Of a DNA stretch of 51,377 bases, positions 23,420 through 31,760 are shown piece after piece. Both the position numbers and the translations under genes were made by a program. The stretch's first letter is position 1; each line of letters begins with the position of its first letter. Source of the DNA: Anaerolineae bacterium (lineage in GTDB: Bacteria > Chloroflexota > Anaerolineae > 4572-78 > J111); assembly GCA_016926805.1 (NCBI GenBank), contig JAFGNV010000125.1, positions 1-51,377 on the forward strand. Reading direction: 5' to 3'. The notes beneath the pieces were generated by a model, which made no database searches, was not told the origin of the DNA, and worked only from the letters and a program-made list of their open reading frames with translations.

Positions 23420-26400
23420 CTATCTGGTACGCTCGCGATATTCACTGGGAGACAGACCGGTTTGGTCGCGAAAGACGCGGCTAAAATAGGGAGGATTATT
23501 AAACCCAACCCGGAAGGCTACTTCGGTAACACTATCCTCGGTACGGCTCAATAACGCTTTGGCCTGTTTAATGCGAAAACGATTCAGGTATTCCCAGGGC
23601 GACAACCCCAATTCCTGGCGAAAGATATGGCTAAGATAATTCTTGCTCACCCCCACCGCCTCAGCAATCTCTTGGCGGGTGAGGGGATGTTGATAGTTCT
23701 GATGGAAATAAGCCACGGTACGTTTAACCACCGCGCCGGTATGGGGAGGCAGGGTGTCGACCTCAAGCAGCAAGCGCTGCAGCGCAGCCGTTGTCTCTTC
23801 TTCTGATAAAATGTCCTTGCTCTGTAATGCTATCCGGGCATGCCGCTCAAACCGTTTGATGTCTTCAAACGTCAGTATCTGCCCACTCAGAACGAACACC
23901 GGCACTTGCCGGGTTTGCGGGTTGGCGCGCATCCAGTCTAACACAGCAAATCCATCCGGTTCTGGCATCATCAAATCCAGAATTACCAGAGAGGGGGGGG
24001 TGTGTCGCATTATTTCTAACGCCTCTGACCCATTGGCAGCGATCCGAATCGGGTAGCCCGGCAACCCTCTGGCAACCATTTGCCGGTAAAGCTCAAGCGC
24101 CTGGAGATCGTCGTCAACAATGAGGATAGGCGCGGCAGATTTGGGCGGACTGAGGGCGCGAATGGTTTCGGTTAATGTTTTGGCACTCACGGGTTTGATA
24201 ACCAGCTGGGTTATCCCCAAAGTTAATGCCGGTGCTTGCCCCTCATCGTGTCCGTACAAGATGAAGGGAACCTGACTTAGCCGGGGATGGTTACGCAATT
24301 GCTGCACCACCAGCCAGTCTTCAGACGTAGCACTGGCCAGGTCCCAGGCCAGAGCGGCGGGCTGGATGTCGGTTAAGGCAACGGCAATATCGATACCAGC
24401 CCGTACCCGACGAATCTCTAATCCCTGTGTCTGGCTCAGGGTTATAATCTCATTGGCCGGTTGCTCCTGTCCTGAGATCAACAATAACACCGGTTGAGCC
24501 GACCCCAACGGTGCGGTCAGCGGTTGGTCGCTTAAACTGGGTAAAGGCAAATATATATGGAACGTACTACCCTGTCCCGGCTGGCTTGCCAGAGTCATCG
24601 AGCCACGATGCAGGGCTACCAACCGGCGGGTAATCGACAATCCCAGACCAATGCCTTCTCGCCGCCGGTGGATATACTCTGCGCTGGCAAACGGTTCAAA
24701 AATGCGCTCCTGTTGGGCCACGGGAATCCCCTCGCCGGTATCTTGTACCCAGATATGCAGGTGGGGGGGAGTGACTTCTGCTCCCAAAATTATCTGCCCT
24801 CTTGCGGTAAATTTGCGGGCATTGCTGAGGAGGTTGAGTAAGATTTGGCGCAAACGAACCGGATCAACCTGAAGCGATGGCAGGCGGTTGGGCAGTTGCA
24901 GACACCAGGTTACCTCCTGCCGGATTTCGGCGCTGTCGGCGATGCTGGCAAAGACATCGGCCAGAAACGATCGTGTTTCGATCATCTCAAGTTGAAGGTC
25001 CAACTCATCAATTTCGGCCCGTGATAGATCCAGCAAGTCATTGATCACGCGGAGCAGGTGGTCGGCGTTGCGCCCAATTTGCTGAAGGTCTTTGAGTAAA
25101 CCGGAAGAAAACTCCAGGTTGTAGGGGTTGGGCAACTTGAGGGCGGTCTGGATATAACCCAGAATTACGTTCAAGGGAGTACGGAGTTCATGGCTGACAT
25201 TGGCCAGCAGGCGTGTCTTCAATTGATCGGCCTTTTCGGCAGCAGCGCGGGCTTGCAACGCATCCCCATAAAGCCGGGCGTTCTGCATGGCCACCCCCAA
25301 CTGGTCGGCCAGCGATTGCAGGCCCACCAATTCCTGGCGCGTTCGCAAAACAGCCTGCTGGCTATGCAGGTCGAGCAACCCCAGAATTTTATCGCCCAGG
25401 CGAATGGGCAAGATAACCCGGGTGCGGGTGTCAGGCCAGCGATGATCGGGGGGAAAACGGGGGCTACGCTGAGTGTCGGGAATAAAAATAGGCTCGTTAC
25501 GCATCAAGGCTTGCCCCAACACGCCCGAGCCAGTTAAGGGAATACTGATAGGGTTAGCCTGGGTCTGATCGGGCTGATCCAACACCAGCAGGTGTTCTTC
25601 TTCTAACCAATGAAAAATCTGCACCCGGTCGTAGCCGTAATTGGTTCGAATCAGATTGGCGATTTCGTACGAGAGCTGGCGGTGTTCCAAAATGGAACCA
25701 ACCCGCCGACTTATCTCAAGACTGGTTTCTAATTGTTTGAGTCGCTCTTGTTGTTGCCGGCGTCGAACGCCAACCAGACGGTTAGGTAAATTGGCAATGG
25801 TCACCAATTTGCGGGCCGCCACTTCGGCTACATTTTGGGCCGTAACTAATCTCGATTTGTATTCAAAATGGGCCGGTAAGGATTGTCCCTGCGCCGCCCC
25901 ATAGGCCAAATCCACAGCCTGGTGACCCAACTCATCGGTCATAATCTCCACGGTGGCCGTCATTCTACCCTCGGTGATGGCCGCCAGCGCAGCGGGGTTA
26001 CCGCCAATGCCCACAACCGGCGTATGCGGCTGAATCAGGCCAAGCTCCAAACCGGCCCCGCGTCCGGTCAGAGCCACAGTATCGGATAAGCCCAAAATCG
26101 CATCAACCGGCTCGCCAAGTTGCTGCATCGCTTTGGAGATTTCCGGATAAGCTTGCTCATATTCCCAGGAAATAGGAATATGTTTGAGGATGAGCTGAGG
26201 ATAACGGCGAAATACATCGCGGATGCCGGCCACCCAACTGGTGCTATCATCTTGCCAGGGGGCGCGATTCAAACCGCCCAGGGCTAACACTAAAGCTTGA
26301 TCCGCAAGTTGTTCTGCCAGATAGTTACTGCCAATCCGGGCAATATCATACAAACCTAGGGGCGAAACTAATAGAGGATGCTGAATCTCGGTTTCTGTTA

Positions 26401-26671
26401 GTAAAATGAGGGGAATACCGAATTGGGGAATATCATAGGCCAGATCAACCGGCAACGACCAGGCAATTAACGCGTCCAGTTCCAGGCCCAGCAATTCTTC
26501 CATCAGGGCCATCTGCCTCTCTTCGGGCAGCGTTTCTGGATAATCAACCAGGCTGATAGAAATGAGATCAAGGGGGAGTTGTTCGGCCCGTTCAATCGTG
26601 GCTTCTCTGACCTGGACCCAGTAAGGATCAACCGGATCAATCGCCGACCCTATCCGCAAGGTATGAGACAT
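23420..26671 (-). CDS. Cytoplasmic hybrid histidine kinase with sugar-binding-like sensor, receivers and AraC-type HTH
   Basis: One-protein two-component regulator of 1083 residues. Domains in order: periplasmic-binding-protein-like sensor of the LacI/RbsB fold (about 1-285), coiled linker (300-320), GAF (325-470), HisKA with His494 in NVSHELRTPL, HATPase (N-box NLLSNARK, G boxes DTGEGIP and GIGLGLS), a degenerate receiver (about 726-840) lacking the acidic pocket, a full receiver (848-965; phospho-acceptor Asp899 in ILDLMMP) and an AraC-type double HTH (980-1083). No membrane segment or signal peptide is visible, so sensing is probably intracellular. ATG 26671 follows GGAG; a frame extension to 26737 is unsupported. 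It most likely controls the neighbouring ABC/URO-D operon and perhaps itself. Confidence 0.93.
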   Translation of the reverse strand: MSHTLRIGSAIDPVDPYWVQVREATIERAEQLPLDLISISLVDYPETLPEERQMALMEELLGLELDALIAWSLPVDLAYDIPQFGIPLILLTETEIQHPLLVSPLGLYDIARIGSNYLAEQLADQALVLALGGLNRAPWQDDSTSWVAGIRDVFRRYPQLILKHIPISWEYEQAYPEISKAMQQLGEPVDAILGLSDTVALTGRGAGLELGLIQPHTPVVGIGGNPAALAAITEGRMTATVEIMTDELGHQAVDLAYGAAQGQSLPAHFEYKSRLVTAQNVAEVAARKLVTIANLPNRLVGVRRRQQQERLKQLETSLEISRRVGSILEHRQLSYEIANLIRTNYGYDRVQIFHWLEEEHLLVLDQPDQTQANPISIPLTGSGVLGQALMRNEPIFIPDTQRSPRFPPDHRWPDTRTRVILPIRLGDKILGLLDLHSQQAVLRTRQELVGLQSLADQLGVAMQNARLYGDALQARAAAEKADQLKTRLLANVSHELRTPLNVILGYIQTALKLPNPYNLEFSSGLLKDLQQIGRNADHLLRVINDLLDLSRAEIDELDLQLEMIETRSFLADVFASIADSAEIRQEVTWCLQLPNRLPSLQVDPVRLRQILLNLLSNARKFTARGQIILGAEVTPPHLHIWVQDTGEGIPVAQQERIFEPFASAEYIHRRREGIGLGLSITRRLVALHRGSMTLASQPGQGSTFHIYLPLPSLSDQPLTAPLGSAQPVLLLISGQEQPANEIITLSQTQGLEIRRVRAGIDIAVALTDIQPAALAWDLASATSEDWLVVQQLRNHPRLSQVPFILYGHDEGQAPALTLGITQLVIKPVSAKTLTETIRALSPPKSAAPILIVDDDLQALELYRQMVARGLPGYPIRIAANGSEALEIMRHTPPSLVILDLMMPEPDGFAVLDWMRANPQTRQVPVFVLSGQILTFEDIKRFERHARIALQSKDILSEEETTAALQRLLLEVDTLPPHTGAVVKRTVAYFHQNYQHPLTRQEIAEAVGVSKNYLSHIFRQELGLSPWEYLNRFRIKQAKALLSRTEDSVTEVAFRVGFNNPPYFSRVFRDQTGLSPSEYRERTR

Positions 26672-26764
26672 CAATGACTCCAGACTTGTTGGCCGGGCGT
26701 CTGCTATTGCCGGCCTTCGTCCCTGGCCTTCATTCAACCGCCATTACGTTGCTTAATGGCTCAG

Positions 26765-26817
26765 GCAGTTGGGCGTTGAAACTTGGTATTACTACGGGGG
26801 TATTTACGCCCAACTGC
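26765..26817. repeat. Inverted repeat in the leader of the hybrid regulator gene
   Basis: GCAGTTGGGCGT (26765-26776) is the exact reverse complement of ACGCCCAACTGC (26806-26817). It begins at the predicted transcription start of the minus-strand promoter at 26823-26851, so it would form a hairpin at the very 5' end of the regulator mRNA or act as an operator. Confidence 0.7.
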
Positions 26818-26822
26818 ACTAG

Positions 26823-26851
26823 ATTATAGTCCAGTTACACTCCCCGTTCAA
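26823..26851 (-). promoter_or_regulatory. Sigma-70-like promoter of the hybrid regulator gene
   Basis: On the minus strand TTGAAC (26846-26851), a 17-base spacer and a consensus TATAAT (26823-26828) read toward the regulator gene. The promoter overlaps the last codons of the upstream ribokinase gene. Confidence 0.75.
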
Positions 26852-27788
26852 ACGAGAGGTCATTTGGTTCAGCCAGTAGCTGCTCCACTTCAAGCCGGGC
26901 AGGCAAAGAAGGTTGAGCGCCCAACCTGGTGGCAGCCAGCGCTCCGACAGCATTGCCCCAGCGGATCGCTTCGGGCAAGGACTTACCTTCAGCCAGGGCC
27001 GTGCCAAAACCGGCGACAAAGGCATCCCCGGCAGCGGTGGTATCTACTGGCGTAATCTTGAATGCCGGAATCAGGATTGATTCGCTGGCCTGGGCCAGTA
27101 ATGCCCCCCGCGCACCGAGGGTCAGAATAACCGTTTCCACGCCAACCTCACGGAGGGCCGCCGCAGCCACTTCAGCTTGAGGCCGGTCTTCAACAGACAA
27201 ACCGGTCAACAGGGAGGTTTCGGTCTCATTGGGGATCAGGATATTTACCCGCGAGAGCAATTCCGCGGGCAACGGCTCGGCCGGGGCTGGCGCCGGATTG
27301 AGAATGACCCTGACCCCATGCGCCTGGGCCACTTCAGCCGCCCGGGTGACCGTTTCCAGAGGAATCTCCAATTGCAGAAGCAATACTTCCGCCGCCGCAA
27401 TCGCCGACGCAGCCGCGTCGACATGAGCGGGAGAGAAATGCATATTAGCCCCTGAAGCCAGAACAATTGTATTTTCTCCGGCGTCGTCCACGGTGATGAG
27501 GGCAACGCCGGTAGCAGCCTCCGGGTCCTGGCTTACGTAAGTGTGGTCCACCCCGTTGTTGTCTAAATTAGCCAACAACGGGCGGCCAAAGGCATCCTGC
27601 CCTACCCGGCCCACCATCGACGCGCACGCTCCCAGGCGGGCGGCGGCTACGGCCTGGTTTGCCCCTTTGCCGCCGGGCAGGGTGTAAAAATTACTGCCAA
27701 TAATGGTTTCGCCGGGGAGGGGGATTCTGGGCGAACGAGTCACCAAGTCCATATTCAAACTGCCGACAACAACGACCTTTGCGCTCAT
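26835..27788 (-). CDS. rbsK: Ribokinase (PfkB family)
   Basis: Phosphorylates ribose or a similar sugar with ATP in the cytoplasm. The 317 residues contain VVVVGSLNMDLV at the start, the family signature PGGKGANQAVAAARLGA, the sugar contacts GSNFYTLPGG, and the catalytic and anion-hole motif DTTAAGDAFVAGF near the C-terminus. The family is usually 300-315 residues. It lies next to a sugar-type ABC importer and its regulator. The best match by motif is ribokinase, but related kinases for other pentoses or nucleosides cannot be excluded. Confidence 0.88.
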   Translation of the reverse strand: MSAKVVVVGSLNMDLVTRSPRIPLPGETIIGSNFYTLPGGKGANQAVAAARLGACASMVGRVGQDAFGRPLLANLDNNGVDHTYVSQDPEAATGVALITVDDAGENTIVLASGANMHFSPAHVDAAASAIAAAEVLLLQLEIPLETVTRAAEVAQAHGVRVILNPAPAPAEPLPAELLSRVNILIPNETETSLLTGLSVEDRPQAEVAAAALREVGVETVILTLGARGALLAQASESILIPAFKITPVDTTAAGDAFVAGFGTALAEGKSLPEAIRWGNAVGALAATRLGAQPSLPARLEVEQLLAEPNDLSFERGV

Positions 27789-27874
27789 AAGTTATCTCTT
27801 TTGCCCCAGCCGCCTCAACATAAACCATCAATTGAACCAATCTGGTTTGCCAACATTACCTTGCGGACGATGTT

Positions 27875-28678
27875 TCAGGCCACTGGATGGTCAGGATTCC
27901 AGAATGGTTCGGGCATGGAGATGAACTCGATTGGCACTTCGGTGATGAACGACCGCAGCCATTCAGCGCAATACTTCATGCCCGCCTGCTCAGACACCAT
28001 GTGACCGAGCAGGATCAATGCTTTTTTCTTTCCGGCAGTGATAATGTCTTGCGCGTATTCCACCACTTCCCATTCGCGCGTTTCTCCCGCTATAACCACC
28101 TCAATCTCGGGTTGGGCGAGTAATTGAATACCTCGCTCCCGGTCCAAAAAGCCCCAACTCGTAGTGACTCGATTGACCTGTAACCCGGGATCGCCCACCA
28201 CCCGCATGGTGAGAATCTTCAATTGAGACTGGATTTCTTTAACAAAACGGGCAAGGGGGATACCTGGAAAGGAGAAAAGGTTAGGGCGCAGGCCATCAGC
28301 GTGTTTTTCCCAGCCCAACGCTTTGACCATGCCCGTGGCGATACCATCAGGCCGTCGAGCATGCCAGTGATCGTGGAAATGGAAGATGACCATCTTGTGC
28401 TTTTGGATGAAGTCAACTTTGAACTGATAGACTTCATCTTCCGTAAGCGTTTCAGTTTTGTCCTGGTGCAAGTAAAAGGTTGGTTCGTGGGTAATCACTA
28501 AATTATTTCCGGCTACAGTCGAGCGTTGGAGCACGTCGAGAGTAGCCATAATGGTGGTTGCTATTCCTGTAACCGGCGTTTCAGGATTGCCCAAAATCAC
28601 CGTATCCACCGTTTTAGCGCGCCAGGGAACGCCCACATTTTTTTGGATTCGCTCAATAACTTGTCCTGCTGAAAGCAT
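27875..28678 (-). CDS. Nif3-like dinuclear metal centre protein
   Basis: The 267 residues begin MLSAGQVIERIQKNVGVPW, with VDTVILGNPETPVTGIATTI, then NNLVITHEPTFY, in which the His is one of the metal ligands, and HFHDHWHARR; the C-terminal half has KKKALILLGHMVSEQAGMKY. This follows the Nif3/YbgI (GTP cyclohydrolase 1 type 2) fold, whose biochemical role is poorly known. The ATG at 28678 has a strong AGGAGGAG site; the frame extends upstream to 28789 without support. It stands just upstream of the ribokinase gene on the same strand, 87 bases apart. Confidence 0.8.
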   Translation of the reverse strand: MLSAGQVIERIQKNVGVPWRAKTVDTVILGNPETPVTGIATTIMATLDVLQRSTVAGNNLVITHEPTFYLHQDKTETLTEDEVYQFKVDFIQKHKMVIFHFHDHWHARRPDGIATGMVKALGWEKHADGLRPNLFSFPGIPLARFVKEIQSQLKILTMRVVGDPGLQVNRVTTSWGFLDRERGIQLLAQPEIEVVIAGETREWEVVEYAQDIITAGKKKALILLGHMVSEQAGMKYCAEWLRSFITEVPIEFISMPEPFWNPDHPVA

Positions 28679-28920
28679 ATCTCCTCCTGGAAATTGAGTA
28701 AAATGAAGTGAACGTTCTGGCTCAACGCCAGGATGTGTGCTGCCCACCCTGACCTCCTGAATCATAATCAACAAACCCACGCAAGTCAATTCTCATTAAC
28801 CCGACAATCAACCCGCCCGGTTTTGATTCTCCGTGGCAAAAAACAGCGGTATCCTCTCCGTGTACCAAAGTACCTTCGGTTCTGTTATTGACTATGAATC
28901 TGAATGAGACTGGATAATTT

Positions 28921-29073
28921 TATGGTCTGGAACGGCTATGCACGGTGATCAGCCAGCATTGGGCCAAAAGCGCAGCCGAAATCAAACAGGCCGTGGTCAC
29001 AGATGTCCGCCAGTTCATTGGCCAACACAAGGTATTTGACGATTGGACCTTGTTGGTGGTCAAACAGTTATAA
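28921..29073 (+). pseudogene. C-terminal remnant of a SpoIIE/PP2C-type phosphatase
   Basis: A 50-codon frame ends at TAA 29071-29073 and reads YGLERLCTVISQHWAKSA and later VFDDWTLLVVKQL. This is the usual end of SpoIIE-like serine phosphatases (GLERL...DD-TLLV-K). A stop codon lies just upstream (28915-28917) and no start is present, so only the tail of an ancient gene remains. Confidence 0.6.
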
Positions 29074-29898
29074 CTTTGATGAGAACATTGCGCTTAAGAA
29101 TTTCTTCACTGCCGCCACATACGGCTCAAATTGTTCACGGCGGATGTTGTGTCCGGCGCCACCGATATGCGCCACCTGAATCCGGGGGTTCAGCCTGGTT
29201 GCTTCCCGGGCAATCTCCGGGGTGACAATAGCCTCCAAGGTTGGGTCTGCTGTAATCAACAGGGTTGGACACGTAATCCGGGGAATCAATTTCTGCCAAT
29301 AGGAAAACAATATCTCTGCGCCAATCCACTGAACCACTTCAGGCCTGACCTGTAATTTGGCCCGAACCCAGGCCGGCCATTCCACCTCGGCCCAGGTAGG
29401 GTGAGCAGCCCGGCCGGCGGCCAAAATATCCTCAACCGTTTTTGATTTTCGCTCCATAATTTCAACCCACCACTCTTGCGCCCCGGTTTCCAGCCCGGCC
29501 AGGGTATAATCTTTGCGCCAGGGCGGGTCTTCCAGAATCGCGCCGCAAGCCAAATCTGGATAAGTGACTACCGTCACGGCTACATTCCCCGCCCCCATCG
29601 AGTGGCCGATGAGGGCCGGTTTTGCCAAATCCAGCGCCTCAACCAGATCGGCTATGTCTGCCGCATGATCTTGGTGGCTGTAGCCGGCTGCCGGCACGTC
29701 AGACAGCCCATGCCCGCGGGCGTCGTACATAATCAGGTCGTAATCCTTTTCCAGGGCTTGCGCCAGGCGCGTCCAGCACAAACCGTTATCTGTAATGCCG
29801 TGCGCCAGCACCACAGGCGGTTTGTCGCCGCCCGTACGGTAATAGTGCAGTTTGAGGCCGTTGGCGACCACATCGCCGGAAGACCAATGATCTGTCAT
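29068..29898 (-). CDS. Alpha/beta-hydrolase
   Basis: The 276-residue soluble hydrolase carries the oxyanion motif VLAHGITDNG, the nucleophile elbow GHSMGAG (Ser near residue 98), an acid in a strand near TLLITADPTLE, and the catalytic His in GGAGHNIRRE. A cap region rich in Trp lies at about residues 130-190. The substrate class (ester, epoxide, peptide or lactone) cannot be told. Its 3' end overlaps the remnant at 28921-29073 by six bases, tail to tail. The next upstream gene on the strand is the gamma-glutamyltransferase-like protein, 38 bases away. Confidence 0.88.
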   Translation of the reverse strand: MTDHWSSGDVVANGLKLHYYRTGGDKPPVVLAHGITDNGLCWTRLAQALEKDYDLIMYDARGHGLSDVPAAGYSHQDHAADIADLVEALDLAKPALIGHSMGAGNVAVTVVTYPDLACGAILEDPPWRKDYTLAGLETGAQEWWVEIMERKSKTVEDILAAGRAAHPTWAEVEWPAWVRAKLQVRPEVVQWIGAEILFSYWQKLIPRITCPTLLITADPTLEAIVTPEIAREATRLNPRIQVAHIGGAGHNIRREQFEPYVAAVKKFLSAMFSSKL

Positions 29899-29936
29899 TG
29901 TTTTATCTCTCCGTCAAAAATTCACTTTTTGCTTGT

Positions 29937-31703
29937 CTACCACCCCAACGCATAACCGATGATGTATCTTGGCGATACACCCCCAAAAATGACCCCCCGC
30001 TCCTGATCCAACCGAATCCCCATCACTTTACCGTGAACCCAGCCCTCATCGACCACCACCTCGTGCCCTCGCCGTTCGAGTTCGGTAATTACTTCACGCG
30101 GAATCCGGTTCTCGACCCCCACGCGGCCGGGATAGGCTTCCCGGGGATAGAAGGAAGAGGGGAAATGTTCGGAATAGACCGTTGGCGCGTCCAGGGCTGC
30201 CTGGAGATTCATACCAAAATCCACATAGTTGAGGAAAAATTGCAGCGTCCACTGATCCTGCGCGTCGCCGCCAGGGGTGCCAAAGACCATATACGGCTCG
30301 CCCTCCCTGGTGACGAGTGAAGGCGTAAGCGTAGCCCGGGGACGTTTACGTGGAGCCAGGGCGTTGGGCCGATGTGGATTGAGGTAAAACATCTCGCCCC
30401 GCGTACCCAGCGGAAAACCCAATCCCTCAATAACCGGCGAGGTGCCAATCCAGCCGCCGCTCGGCGTGGCCGCGACCATGTTGCCCTCGCGGTCAATTGC
30501 GTCAAGATGGGTGGTATCGTGGCGGCGGCCCGCCATTCCCAGCGCCCGACGATTGTTCTCGGCTATGTCAAAGGTAACGTAATCGGGCACACCACGGCCA
30601 ACATCGCCGGGCCGTAAGTCTCGTGAGGCTTCGGCACCGATAAGATTGCGGCGCTCCACGGCATATTTCTGGGAGAGCAACACGTCGAAGGGCACGTCGT
30701 CAAAGTTCGGATCGCCATAGTAGGCTTCGCGATCGGCAAAGGCCAGCTTGGCGCATTCCAGCCAGGTGTGCAGATAGTCGGCCGAGTTGTGTCCCATAGC
30801 CTTGAGGTCAAATCCCTGCAAAATGGCCAACTGCTGCAAAAAAACCGGCCCCTGGGTCCACGAGGAGCACTTGTGAACGTCCAGCCCCCGATAATTGAGA
30901 GTGACCGGCGTTTCAACCGCTGCGTGCCACTCGGCCAAATCCTCGTAGGCAAGCAAGGCAGTGTGGGCTGCGCCGCTGGCATCTTCAACCGGATGGGTAT
31001 TGATGAAATTGATCAAACGTTCGGCAATTTGGCCCTGGTAAAAAACATTCCGCGCCGCCTCAATCCCGGCCAGACGCCCTTTGCGTTGAGCCTCGCTCTC
31101 AGCCTGACCCATCAGCTTGAGGGTTTGGGCAAAATCCGGGTTACATAAGATTTCGCCAACTTCGGGCACGCGACCATTGGGCAAGTAGACCTGGCCAGTG
31201 GTAGGGTAGTGATCGGTGAACTTCTCGACGTGCTCGCTGAGATATTCGTGCAATTCGTCAAAAACCGGAAAACCGTTCTCGGCCAGTTCGATGGCCGGTT
31301 GCAGAATCTGCGCGAAACTCATTTTGCCAAAGCGAGCCACGGCCACAGCCCAGGTATCGACCATGGCCGGAACGCAGGCAGGCAAGTAACCATCGCCGGG
31401 GATAAGGTCAATTCCATTTTTCTGGCACCACTCAATGGTGAAGGCCCGTGGCGACCAACCCATCCCGCTAATGGCAAAGACCTTTTTCTCCTTGGCCGAA
31501 TAGATGAGCATGGGTACCTCACCACCAAGACTGTTTTGGTGAGGTTCCAAAAGGTTAAGGCAAAAGCACATCGCCGCGGCCGCATCAATGGCGTTACCGC
31601 CCTGCTCCATAATCCGGAAACCCGCCGTTGTGGCCAGGTAATGCCCCGAGGTGACCACCCCTCTTTGTCCCATAATCACCGGACGTGTGGTAAAAGCTGG
31701 CAT
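29937..31703 (-). CDS. Gamma-glutamyltransferase family protein
   Basis: N-terminal nucleophile hydrolase precursor of 588 residues. The autoprocessing site is RHDTTHLDAID, giving Thr397 as the new N-terminal nucleophile of the small subunit. The large subunit shows GGNAIDAAAAMCFCLNLLEPH and GGEVPMLIY; the small subunit has GFPLGTRGEMFYLNP, then RPRATLTPSL and GTPGGDAQDQWTLQFFLN. No signal peptide is visible, so it is cytoplasmic, unlike E. coli Ggt. This matches the widespread group of Ggt-like acylases and hydrolases. It may cleave gamma-glutamyl or other amides. It is probably co-transcribed with the neighbouring hydrolase and sulfatases. Confidence 0.9.
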   Translation of the reverse strand: MPAFTTRPVIMGQRGVVTSGHYLATTAGFRIMEQGGNAIDAAAAMCFCLNLLEPHQNSLGGEVPMLIYSAKEKKVFAISGMGWSPRAFTIEWCQKNGIDLIPGDGYLPACVPAMVDTWAVAVARFGKMSFAQILQPAIELAENGFPVFDELHEYLSEHVEKFTDHYPTTGQVYLPNGRVPEVGEILCNPDFAQTLKLMGQAESEAQRKGRLAGIEAARNVFYQGQIAERLINFINTHPVEDASGAAHTALLAYEDLAEWHAAVETPVTLNYRGLDVHKCSSWTQGPVFLQQLAILQGFDLKAMGHNSADYLHTWLECAKLAFADREAYYGDPNFDDVPFDVLLSQKYAVERRNLIGAEASRDLRPGDVGRGVPDYVTFDIAENNRRALGMAGRRHDTTHLDAIDREGNMVAATPSGGWIGTSPVIEGLGFPLGTRGEMFYLNPHRPNALAPRKRPRATLTPSLVTREGEPYMVFGTPGGDAQDQWTLQFFLNYVDFGMNLQAALDAPTVYSEHFPSSFYPREAYPGRVGVENRIPREVITELERRGHEVVVDEGWVHGKVMGIRLDQERGVIFGGVSPRYIIGYALGW

Positions 31704-31760
31704 AATTCTCCTCCTTTCGCTTTTAGCCCCCGTTCAGAAAGTAAGATGGTCTGGCCTGAA

